Positions 1-6,884 of a stretch of 38,151 nucleotides of DNA are shown piece after piece. Made by a program: the position numbers and the translations under genes. The stretch lies in the NCBI GenBank assembly GCA_046047235.1, contig JBJOII010000026.1, positions 1 through 38,151 on the forward strand, given 5' to 3'. Below the pieces are notes generated by a model that saw nothing but the letters and a program-made list of their open reading frames with translations, was not told the origin of the DNA and did no database searches. Position 1 is the stretch's first letter. Each line of letters opens with the position of its first letter. This stretch comes from JBMTVN01 sp046047235 (lineage in GTDB: Bacteria > Verrucomicrobiota > Verrucomicrobiia > Limisphaerales > JAHDYP01).

Positions 1-1046
1 ATTACAGTCCGGCGGCTAATCTCGCGTCCCATTCCATTATTGGCGACTGGGATAATCCTGAGGCCTTGCTGAAGTTGGCTTCTCAGGTGGATGTGGTGAC
101 CTTGGAGAACGAGTTTGTCGATGCGGGCAGTCTTCGTGCGTTGGAAGAATCCGGCTACCATCTTTACCCATCGGCTCGCACCATATCGCTGGTGCAGGAC
201 AAACTGATCCAGAAACAGACCCTTGAGGCTGCCGGATTGCCGGTGCCTCGGTTTGAGAAGGCCAGCAGTGTTGCTGAAGTGGAGTCTGCTGCGGCGAGGC
301 TGGGCTGGCCGCTCCTGCTCAAGGCGAGGCGTAATGGCTACGACGGGAAGGGCAATGCCACACTGCGCTCGATTGCGGACGTTCCTGGGGCTTGGAAGAA
401 CCTTGGTGGTGAGAAGGGGCGCGAGTTGTATGTGGAGGAGTTTTGTGACTTTGCCACTGAGCTTGCGGTGATGGTGACGCGCGGTCGGGACGGCGCGTCT
501 GTGACGTATCCGGTGGTGGAGACTCTGCAGCGCAATCACGTGTGTCATGTTGTCAGGGCGCCTGCCCCGGTGCCGGGAGAGGTGGCGCAGCGGGCTGCTG
601 AGGTGGCGCAGCGGGCGGTGGAGGCTGTTGCCGCGGTGGGGAGTTTTGGGGTTGAGATGTTTCTGACCCGGGCGGGTGCCATTGTGGTGAACGAGCTTGC
701 GCCACGGGTTCACAACTCGGGGCACTACACTATTGAGGCCTGTCTTTGTTCGCAGTTTGAGAATCACGTTCGTGCGGTTCTGGGCTGGCCGCTGGGTTCG
801 CCTGCGATGGTTGCGCCTGCGGCGGTGATGATCAACCTGCTTGGTGCTGCCAAGGGAGCCGGCCATCCGCACGGCATTGAGCGCGCCCTTGGTCTGGCTG
901 GAGCGCATGTTCACATTTATGGCAAGGCGATGAGCGGAGCGGGGCGCAAAATGGGGCATGTCACGGCCATTGGAGCCACACTTGATGAAGCCTATGCCAC
1001 CGCCTCCGAGGCGGCGGCGCGGATTCGATTTGGGAAGCCACAATGA
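1..1046 (+). CDS. purK: N5-carboxyaminoimidazole ribonucleotide synthase (5'-truncated by window edge)
   Basis: PurK uses ATP and bicarbonate to carboxylate 5-aminoimidazole ribonucleotide to N5-CAIR in purine synthesis. The reading frame is open from base 3, where the residues YSPAANLASHSIIGDWDNPE match the family's N-terminal nucleotide-binding region. The gene therefore starts upstream of the window, and the TTG at 66 is not a real start. ATP-grasp features are visible: LVQDKLIQKQTLEAAGLPVP, the lysine-rich LLKARRNGYDGKGN loop, and the metal-binding NELAPRVHNSGHYTIEA segment near the C-terminus. Only about 10-30 N-terminal residues appear to be missing compared with a usual length of 355-380. 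The stop codon overlaps the purE start in an ATGA, so the two are translationally coupled and supply consecutive pathway steps. The assignment is firm from motif content and context. Confidence 0.95.
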   Translation, partial: YSPAANLASHSIIGDWDNPEALLKLASQVDVVTLENEFVDAGSLRALEESGYHLYPSARTISLVQDKLIQKQTLEAAGLPVPRFEKASSVAEVESAAARLGWPLLLKARRNGYDGKGNATLRSIADVPGAWKNLGGEKGRELYVEEFCDFATELAVMVTRGRDGASVTYPVVETLQRNHVCHVVRAPAPVPGEVAQRAAEVAQRAVEAVAAVGSFGVEMFLTRAGAIVVNELAPRVHNSGHYTIEACLCSQFENHVRAVLGWPLGSPAMVAPAAVMINLLGAAKGAGHPHGIERALGLAGAHVHIYGKAMSGAGRKMGHVTAIGATLDEAYATASEAAARIRFGKPQ

Positions 1047-1579
1047 AGCAATCACGGATTAAACCAGCGCCGCTTGTCGGCATCATCATGGGCAGTGATT
1101 CCGACTGGCCTACGTTAAAAGCCGCGGCTGACGCCTGCGTGGAGTTTGGGGTGGCGCACGAGGTGAGGGTGGTTTCTGCCCATCGGACCCCGGATGACAT
1201 GGCGCGGTATGCGAAGACTGCCGGGAAGCGTGGCTTGCGGGTTATCATAGCTGGGGCTGGTGGTGCTGCGCATTTGCCGGGCATGGTGGCGAGCCATACT
1301 CATCTGCCGGTGATTGGGGTGCCGGTGGAGAGCAAGGCCCTTAAGGGGTTGGACTCCCTACTTTCCATTGTGCAGATGCCCGGGGGTGTTCCGGTGGCGA
1401 CAGTAGCGATTGGTGGTGCGCGGAACGCAGGGCTGCTGGCGGTGCAGATTCTGGCTATCAGCGACTCCGCTCTGCAGCTGCGGGTTCAGCGTTTCAAGGC
1501 GAGTTTGGCCAAAGCCTCACGCGACAAGAACCGTGGCCTTCAGCGGCAGTTGGGGGGTGACGCGGGTCGCGAATCCTAG
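1043..1579 (+). CDS. purE: N5-carboxyaminoimidazole ribonucleotide mutase
   Basis: Class I PurE converts N5-CAIR to CAIR by moving the carboxyl group, the step after PurK. The 178-aa protein shows all the hallmark motifs: GSDSDW at residues 17-22 (phosphate and substrate loop), SAHRTP at 45-50 with the catalytic histidine, GAGGAAHLPG at 71-80, and the GGARNAGLLAVQILA C-terminal helix. The last roughly 35 residues, after the core, form a basic tail rich in Lys, Arg and Gln that is longer than in many homologues. The start codon lies inside the purK stop (ATGA overlap), so purKE form one transcript. No clear intrinsic terminator was seen in the 249 bp that follow, up to the convergent regulator gene. 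Confidence 0.96.
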   Translation: MKQSRIKPAPLVGIIMGSDSDWPTLKAAADACVEFGVAHEVRVVSAHRTPDDMARYAKTAGKRGLRVIIAGAGGAAHLPGMVASHTHLPVIGVPVESKALKGLDSLLSIVQMPGGVPVATVAIGGARNAGLLAVQILAISDSALQLRVQRFKASLAKASRDKNRGLQRQLGGDAGRES

Positions 1580-1828
1580 AGCGTGGATGAAGCGGGCAGG
1601 CCCGGGTTGCGGGGATGGATATTGACGAATTGTTTACACCGGTGACGGCCTTTTCCATGGTGCTTTGCCCTGAGTTCCATCTACGGGTTTTTCGGGTTTT
1701 GATGCTGGTTGTGTATGCCGCTTGGGTAAGGGCAGGTGGATGGTGAACGTGGTGGTGAGGGCGAGAGACAGTGGCGGGGGGATAAATGATGCGGTCGGTG
1801 GGTGAAGTATGGGCTTGGAGCCGGTCTT

Positions 1829-2770
1829 CTATTTGGCCTTTTGAGAGGAAGACTTGGCCGGGTTGTTGGTGGAGGCGAAGAGGTTTTGCCGGGCGTTCTC
1901 GGTGATCAGCACGACGGAGGGGTGCTTGACCTTCCGCTCAACGGTGATGGCGTAGAAGGACTCCTTGATGTCGCGGGTTTGACCGACCACCTTGACTCCG
2001 TATTCGCGGCAGATTTCATCGGCGATGACCGACGGGCCGGGAAAGACGCCGAATCCTTCACGGCCAAAGACCTTCATTAGGGCGCTATCGCGGAATTCAG
2101 CTATGACGCGCGGGGTGATCTTGTGTTGGGTGAACCATTGTTCGAGGGAGCGTCGTATGAGCGTATCGCTGGAGGGGGCGAGGAACTGGCAGTGGTCGAG
2201 GTTCCTGGGGAAGCGACCTTGGAGGGATTTCGCGAGCGCGGGGGTTGCGAAGAAGGAGACATCGGATTGGCCGAGGAGATGGTTGAAGGCCTTGACACGG
2301 GCTGCTCCGCTGATCGGGGCATCGGCCAGGACGAGGTCCAACTGTTGGATGGACAGGTCGGCGAGGAGTCTTTCGGTCGTGTCCTCGTCGCAGATCAGGT
2401 GGACGTTTTGCTGGGTGGTGAGGACCGGGGCGAGAATACGGTGCACGACGAGCTTGGGCAGCAGGTCGGACGCTCCGACGCGGAGGCGGCGGGGTTTGGA
2501 GCCGCCGACGCCCTTGAGGTTTTCGAGAAACTCCTGTCCGAGGGGGAAGATTTCTTCGGCGTAGTCGAAGGCGAGCCGGCCGCATTCCGTGAGTTGGAGT
2601 TTGCGGGAGTGGCGTTCGAAGAGGGGTTCGCCGATTTGTTCTTCGAGGAGTTTGAGTTGTTTGGAGATGGTGGGTTGGGTGAGGTTTAGGGCGCGGCTGG
2701 CGCGGTTGATGCCGCCTTCCTTGACGACCGTCCAGAAGTAGCGGAGGTGGTGGTAATTGAGCCAGTTCAT
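1829..2770 (-). CDS. LysR-family transcriptional regulator, NhaR-like
   Basis: This is a DNA-binding regulator of about 313 aa. The N-terminal winged helix-turn-helix (NYHHLRYFWTVVKEGGINRA, then LTQPTISKQLKLLEEQIGEPLFERHSRKLQLTE across residues 5-62) closely resembles the NhaR/LysR family, followed by a LysR substrate-binding domain. I chose the ATG at 2770 (MNWLNYHH). A longer reading from the TTG at 2791 would put a near-ideal LysR operator palindrome (2784-2798) inside the coding region. Neither start has a convincing Shine-Dalgarno site. The gene is divergent from the carbonic anhydrase-SulP pair, the classic arrangement for a LysR protein that controls its neighbours and itself. By analogy with NhaR it may sense cation, pH or carbonate status; the ligand is unknown. 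Confidence 0.9.
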   Translation of the reverse strand: MNWLNYHHLRYFWTVVKEGGINRASRALNLTQPTISKQLKLLEEQIGEPLFERHSRKLQLTECGRLAFDYAEEIFPLGQEFLENLKGVGGSKPRRLRVGASDLLPKLVVHRILAPVLTTQQNVHLICDEDTTERLLADLSIQQLDLVLADAPISGAARVKAFNHLLGQSDVSFFATPALAKSLQGRFPRNLDHCQFLAPSSDTLIRRSLEQWFTQHKITPRVIAEFRDSALMKVFGREGFGVFPGPSVIADEICREYGVKVVGQTRDIKESFYAITVERKVKHPSVVLITENARQNLFASTNNPAKSSSQKAK

Positions 2771-2783
2771 GTCGAAGTCGTAT

Positions 2784-2798
2784 ATAGACAATATCTAT
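2784..2798. promoter_or_regulatory. Putative LysR operator, T-N11-A palindrome
   Basis: The sequence ATAGA-N5-TCTAT is a perfect 5-bp inverted repeat in which T2785 and A2797 are separated by 11 bases, matching the classical LysR-type box. It lies just upstream of the chosen regulator start and in the 88-bp gap before the carbonic anhydrase. It probably serves both autoregulation and control of the divergent operon. Binding is inferred from sequence form and position. Confidence 0.6.
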
Positions 2799-2835
2799 CT
2801 AAGAGACGCAACTAATTCCATTAGGCGATTTCTAG

Positions 2836-2849
2836 AGTGTAGATACACT
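2836..2849. promoter_or_regulatory. Second palindrome upstream of the carbonic anhydrase
   Basis: AGTGTA-GA-TACACT is a perfect 6-bp inverted repeat ending 9 bp before the carbonic anhydrase ATG at 2859. Its centre is about 51-52 bp from the first palindrome, close to five helical turns, so both sites face the same side of the helix. TAGAT-type half-sites recur on both sides of the gap (TATCTATCTA at 2792-2801, TAGATA at 2840-2845, TAGAT at 2853-2857). It may be the activation site of the LysR regulator or an operator overlapping the promoter. Confidence 0.45.
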
Positions 2850-2858
2850 AGGTAGATC

Positions 2859-3488
2859 ATGAAATCTGCTACCTATCAGAAGCTGATCAAGGGCAACGCT
2901 GAGTTTTGCGAGCGGGTTCTTCCCGAAAAATCGGAGTTGTTTGCGGAGTTGGCGTCGGGGCAGCGTCCGCACGTCACGATGGTGACGTGTTCGGATTCGC
3001 GAATTGATCCGTGTTTGATCACGCAGACTGAGCCGGGAGATTTGTTTGTGATTCGGAATGCGGGCAACATTGTATCGTTGGCGAACGGGGGGCCGAATGC
3101 GGAGCTGGCGAGTTTGGAGTTTGCGGTGCGGGGGCTGGGGACGGAGCACATTGTGGTTTGCGGGCATTCGGATTGCGGGGCGATGAAGGGGCTGTTGAAT
3201 CCCGGCGCTTGCGAGCATTTATCCCATGTTTCCTCGTGGGTGAGTGAGGCTTCACCTGCGTTGTCGGCCGTGGAGGGGATGGATCGTGGCGGGAAGGAAT
3301 GTCTGGCGCGGCTTACCGAGGCCAACGTGGCATTGCAGGTGGCGAACCTGAGGACCTTGGGTTTTGTGCGTGAGGCGGAGGAGGCGGGGCAGCTGAAGCT
3401 GCACGGATGGGTTTTTGACATTGGGACGGGGAGAATTCGGGAAGTGAAGTCTCCGGTGCTTCGGGGTGCGATGACATCGGCGGCCTGA
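2859..3488 (+). CDS. Beta-class carbonic anhydrase
   Basis: The protein interconverts CO2 and bicarbonate in the cytoplasm. The 209-aa length is normal for the beta class. The zinc ligands are visible as C44 in CSDSRIDP, and H103 and C106 in GHSDCGAMKGL. The catalytic dyad D46/R48 is intact, and the NAGNIV segment (67-72) is also conserved. The gene starts at an ATG 88 bp from the divergent LysR gene, with only a weak upstream purine stretch. It lies 22 bp upstream of a SulP transporter, so the two are almost certainly cotranscribed. Pairing of a beta-CA with a SulP transporter is known from bicarbonate uptake and pH-homeostasis modules. The specific physiological role here is inferred. Confidence 0.95.
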   Translation: MKSATYQKLIKGNAEFCERVLPEKSELFAELASGQRPHVTMVTCSDSRIDPCLITQTEPGDLFVIRNAGNIVSLANGGPNAELASLEFAVRGLGTEHIVVCGHSDCGAMKGLLNPGACEHLSHVSSWVSEASPALSAVEGMDRGGKECLARLTEANVALQVANLRTLGFVREAEEAGQLKLHGWVFDIGTGRIREVKSPVLRGAMTSAA

Positions 3489-3510
3489 TTCTTTTCAGAG
3501 GAGGTGTGAA

Positions 3511-5082
3511 TTGGCGATGGGCAAGATGCAGACAAGAGTGGAATGGGGGCGCGAGTTTTCGGCTTCCATCGTCGTTTTTCTGGTGGCGTTGCCGTTGTGC
3601 ATGGGCATCGCGATTGCGTCGGGGGTTCCGCCAGCGTTGGGGTTGGTGAGCGGGATTATTGGCGGGTTGGTAGTGGGGATGATTGGGGGGGCGCCACTAC
3701 AGGTGAGCGGGCCTGCTGCCGGGCTGGCGGTGTTGGTGTGGCAATTTGTAGAGCGCTTCGGACTGGGAGCCTTGGGAATTGTGGTTGTCGGTGCCGGACT
3801 TCTGCAGGTGTTGTCGGGGTGGCTGAAGTTGGGACGTTGGTTTCGTGCGGTATCCCCGGCGGTCATCCAAGGCATGCTAGCGGGCATTGGCGTGCTGATT
3901 TTCGCCAGCCAGTTTCATGTCATGGTTGATGACAGTCCGAAATCCTCTGGCTGGCTGAACCTGCTGACCATTCCGTCTGCCTTGATGAAGGGGATTTTTC
4001 CCGTAGACGGATCCGTGCATCATCTGGCAGCGATGATAGGGTTGGTCTCGATCATTAGCATTCTCCTTTGGAACAAGTATCGGCCGGCTGTGCTGAAGGC
4101 GATTCCGGGGCCCTTGGTTGCGGTGGTTCTTGCAACCATTCTTGCGGGGGTGATGCGGTTGCCGATTCAATACGTGAACATTCCGGAGAACCTGCTTTCC
4201 AGCTTCAACTTTCCGGAGTGGGGTAATCGTGAGCTCTGGCTGGAGCCCAAATTGTGGGGGGCGATACTTGGGTTTGCGGTGATTGCAAGTGCGGAGACCT
4301 TGCTGTGCGCCACCGCGGTGGATCGCATGCATGATGGCCCGAGGACACAATATGACCGGGAGTTGTTGGCGCAGGGAGTTGGCAACATGCTTTGCGGTGT
4401 GCTCGGTGCTTTGCCGATCACCGGGGTGATTGTGCGGAGTTCTGCGAACTTGGAGGCGGGTGCGAAGACCCGGTATTCCGCGGTCATGCACGGTGCATGG
4501 ATCCTGTTGTTTGTGGCTCTACTGCCTTTTGTTATCCGGCTGGTGCCGACCGCCTCGCTGGCGGCGATTCTGGTCTACACCGGTTTCAAGCTGGTGAATC
4601 CTGCCGCCATCCGGAAGCTCTGGGAGGTGGGACGGGGAGAGGTGGTTATCTACGCCTCCACGCTGGTGGCGATCGTCGCGACGGATCTGCTGACGGGCGT
4701 CCTGGTTGGGTTTGGCCTGGCACTGATGCGATTGCTTTACACCCTCACGCACCTGGAGGTCATCAAGCAGGTGAGTGCTGATGGTGCTCGCATTGACGTC
4801 GGGTTGAAGGGGGCGGCGACATTCATCCAGCTGCCCAAGCTTGCGGAATTGCTGGAGAGTCTTGATGAGAGGGCCGAGGTGCATTTTCACCTCGGGTCCC
4901 TCGCCTACGTGGACCACGCCATATTGGAGACGATTACTGAGTGGCATCAACGTCGGGGCGGGCAGGTTTCCCTGGAGATGGATGAGTTGCGGGCGCGGGC
5001 CGGCGGGCGCCTGGTGCTGCCCGAGATCAAGACCTTGCCCAAAACGGGAGTCTCTCCTGGGTTGTCGGTAAGTAGCGCTTAG
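3511..5082 (+). CDS. SulP-family anion (probably bicarbonate) transporter with STAS domain
   Basis: This 523-aa inner-membrane permease has a SulP transport domain of many hydrophobic segments (about 15-400). It includes the family signature GLVSGIIGGLVVGMIGG followed by LQVSGPAAGLAV (residues 44-73). The C-terminal cytoplasmic STAS domain occupies about 425-505. I chose the TTG start because a strong Shine-Dalgarno site (AGAGGAGG, ending at 3504) sits 6 bases upstream; the in-frame ATG at 3517 would be spaced 12 bases away. SulP proteins carry sulfate, bicarbonate or other anions. Coupling to a carbonic anhydrase and a divergent NhaR-like regulator favours bicarbonate, as in BicA-type transporters, but sulfate cannot be excluded from sequence. 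The operon ends at a strong terminator about 60 bp downstream. Confidence 0.92.
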   Translation: MAMGKMQTRVEWGREFSASIVVFLVALPLCMGIAIASGVPPALGLVSGIIGGLVVGMIGGAPLQVSGPAAGLAVLVWQFVERFGLGALGIVVVGAGLLQVLSGWLKLGRWFRAVSPAVIQGMLAGIGVLIFASQFHVMVDDSPKSSGWLNLLTIPSALMKGIFPVDGSVHHLAAMIGLVSIISILLWNKYRPAVLKAIPGPLVAVVLATILAGVMRLPIQYVNIPENLLSSFNFPEWGNRELWLEPKLWGAILGFAVIASAETLLCATAVDRMHDGPRTQYDRELLAQGVGNMLCGVLGALPITGVIVRSSANLEAGAKTRYSAVMHGAWILLFVALLPFVIRLVPTASLAAILVYTGFKLVNPAAIRKLWEVGRGEVVIYASTLVAIVATDLLTGVLVGFGLALMRLLYTLTHLEVIKQVSADGARIDVGLKGAATFIQLPKLAELLESLDERAEVHFHLGSLAYVDHAILETITEWHQRRGGQVSLEMDELRARAGGRLVLPEIKTLPKTGVSPGLSVSSA

Positions 5083-5142
5083 CTTTGTGTGGCAGGTTCC
5101 TTGGGTGATTGGTGTTTGACTGAGCACTGCATCGCCTCGGGA

Positions 5143-5180
5143 GAGCGGCCCGGCCGTTTGGCCGGGCCGCTCATTTTGTC
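5143..5180 (+). terminator. Rho-independent terminator of the carbonic anhydrase-SulP operon
   Basis: A perfect 13-bp GC-rich stem (GAGCGGCCCGGCC paired with GGCCGGGCCGCTC, 5143-5155 and 5160-5172) with a GTTT loop is followed by ATTTTGTC. It lies 60 bp after the SulP stop codon and is the clearest intrinsic terminator in the window. Confidence 0.9.
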
Positions 5181-5452
5181 TTCGGAACGGACGCCAACAC
5201 ACCTGCACAGAGTTTCTGCAACCGTCAATGGAGGCGAGTAGCAGTGCGTGGGACCCTGTGGGCTCAGGCGGCCAAGTCCCTGAAACTGCTGAACACCGGC
5301 GGTGTCAGCGGGGCTGGTGGGATTGGACTTCCGGTTCCCGACTGGGCAGCCGGAGCCCGCTGAGGGTCTGTGAGGGGCTGCTGGCCAACGGAGGATTGCA
5401 TGGGGGCGGAGTTCTTCGTTTAATGCGGCCGTCTCAGCCCTGAATAATTGCG
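5181..5452. other. Gene-free spacer before the sulfatase operon
   Basis: Together with the terminator this belongs to a 370-bp stretch without a convincing gene. A 71-codon open frame at 5228-5443 has low-complexity Gly/Arg/Ser content, no recognisable domain and no good ribosome-binding site, so I do not call it. The promoter of the sulfatase operon presumably lies here, but I could not single out -35/-10 boxes. Confidence 0.5.
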
Positions 5453-6883
5453 ATGACTTCTCGTCTTATATGCCTTCTGTGCCTTGTTTTGGGATTAGCA
5501 GCAACGGGGGATTGCTTTGCTGTCCGTCATCCCCATGTGCTTTTGGTGCTGTTGGACGACATGGGTTATGGGGATGCGGGCTGTTTTAATGTGGGTTCGA
5601 AGATCGCAACTCCGAGTTTGGATCGGCTGGCGAGAGAGGGGTTGAGGTTTACGGATGCGCATGCGGCGGGGCCGTTGTGTCATCCTTCGAGATATGGCCT
5701 GATGACCGGCGAATTTCCTGTGAGGACGGATGTGTCGGTTTGGCCGCGTCAGCCTTTGATCCGGGAGGGGCAGGTGACCGTGGCGTCGATGTTGAGGTCG
5801 CGCGGGTATCGCACGGCGATGGTGGGGAAGTGGCATTTGGGTTTTGCGGAGGAGGGGTATGACAGGGCTTTACGGGGTGGGCCGGTGGATCGTGGATTTG
5901 AGAGTTTCTTTGGCATTCGGGCGTCGACGGATATTCCACCCTATTTCTACATCCGTGGGGATCGTGCGGTGGAGCCGCCCAGCGGGAGGATAGGGGCGAG
6001 TTCTACGGATGGCTGGTCGCCGATTCAGGGAGCGTTTTGGCGGGAGGGAGGGATTGCGCCGGGGCTGGATTTGGCGGAGGTGCTACCGCGCTTTACTGAG
6101 GAGGCGGAGGGTGTGATTCGAAGGCATGGGGCGGAGGCTGGAGAGAAGCCGTTGTTTTTGTATGTGGCTTTCCCGGCTCCACACACGCCGTGGTTGCCTG
6201 CGGAGGAGGATCGCGGCAAGAGCGGGGCCGGGTTGTATGGAGATTTTGTGGTGATGGTGGACAGGATGGTGGGGAGACTGCTGGGTGCCCTGGATGAGGC
6301 GGGGATGACGGACGATACCCTGGTGATTTTGACCTCGGACAATGGTCCCGTGTGGTATGAGGCGGACGTGGAGCGTTTCGGGCATGATTCTGCGGGTGGT
6401 TGGCGGGGCATGAAAGGGGATGCGTGGGAGGCGGGGCACAGGATGCCTTTCATTGTCCGGTGGCCGGGGCGGGTGAAGAGGGGGCAGGTTTCGCGGCAGA
6501 TGATCTGTTTTACCGATGTGCTGGCGACCTTGGCGGAGGTGACCGGCGAACGGTTGCCGGAAGGGCAGGGGCGGGACAGTGTGAGTTTCCTGCCGGTCTT
6601 GTTGGGGGATCAGCCTGAGGGCGAGGCGATCCGCGGACCGGTGGTGATGCAGTCTGCGAGTGGATTGATGATGGTTCGGTCCGGGCCGTGGAAGTTGATT
6701 GAGGGGCGGGGGTCGGGGGGCTTTTCGGGGAGGGGAAGGAGTGGTGGTGAGGATGGTCCGGAGGGACAGTTGTATCATTTGGGGGACGATCCGGGTGAGA
6801 CCCTGAACTACTATGAGGAGCGCGGCGATGTGGTGGGGCGATTGAGGGTGGAGCTGAGGAGTGTGGTGGAGGAGGAGCGTTGA
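5453..6883 (+). CDS. Secreted formylglycine-dependent sulfatase (family S1)
   Basis: This 476-aa type I sulfatase hydrolyses sulfate esters, probably on a sulfated polysaccharide. A signal peptide is present (MTSRLICLLCLVLGLAATGD). Active-site elements are intact: D35-D36 for Ca2+ binding, the C76-H-P-S-R80 motif in which the cysteine becomes formylglycine, GKWHLGF with its Lys and His, PAPHTPW, and TSDNGP for the second metal-binding Asp/Asn pair. Maturation would need a formylglycine-generating enzyme or anSME, which is not in the window. The gene is first in a compact cluster with the PSCyt/PSD1 and DUF1501 genes. Such triads are characteristic of planctomycete and verrucomicrobial polysaccharide-utilisation regions. 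The exact substrate cannot be told from sequence. Confidence 0.94.
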   Translation: MTSRLICLLCLVLGLAATGDCFAVRHPHVLLVLLDDMGYGDAGCFNVGSKIATPSLDRLAREGLRFTDAHAAGPLCHPSRYGLMTGEFPVRTDVSVWPRQPLIREGQVTVASMLRSRGYRTAMVGKWHLGFAEEGYDRALRGGPVDRGFESFFGIRASTDIPPYFYIRGDRAVEPPSGRIGASSTDGWSPIQGAFWREGGIAPGLDLAEVLPRFTEEAEGVIRRHGAEAGEKPLFLYVAFPAPHTPWLPAEEDRGKSGAGLYGDFVVMVDRMVGRLLGALDEAGMTDDTLVILTSDNGPVWYEADVERFGHDSAGGWRGMKGDAWEAGHRMPFIVRWPGRVKRGQVSRQMICFTDVLATLAEVTGERLPEGQGRDSVSFLPVLLGDQPEGEAIRGPVVMQSASGLMMVRSGPWKLIEGRGSGGFSGRGRSGGEDGPEGQLYHLGDDPGETLNYYEERGDVVGRLRVELRSVVEEER

Positions 6884-6884
6884 T

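Noticed and set aside
66..1046. TTG at 66 as the purK start.
   Set aside because: The frame is open and shows PurK-like sequence back to base 3, so the gene runs off the window's left edge.
2097..2689. Long open frames on the plus strand and in other minus frames across the LysR gene.
   Set aside because: They have biased composition and no domain, and overlap a well-supported LysR regulator; they are products of high GC content.
5228..5443. 71-codon open frame before the first sulfatase.
   Set aside because: Low-complexity composition, no ribosome-binding site, no recognisable domain.
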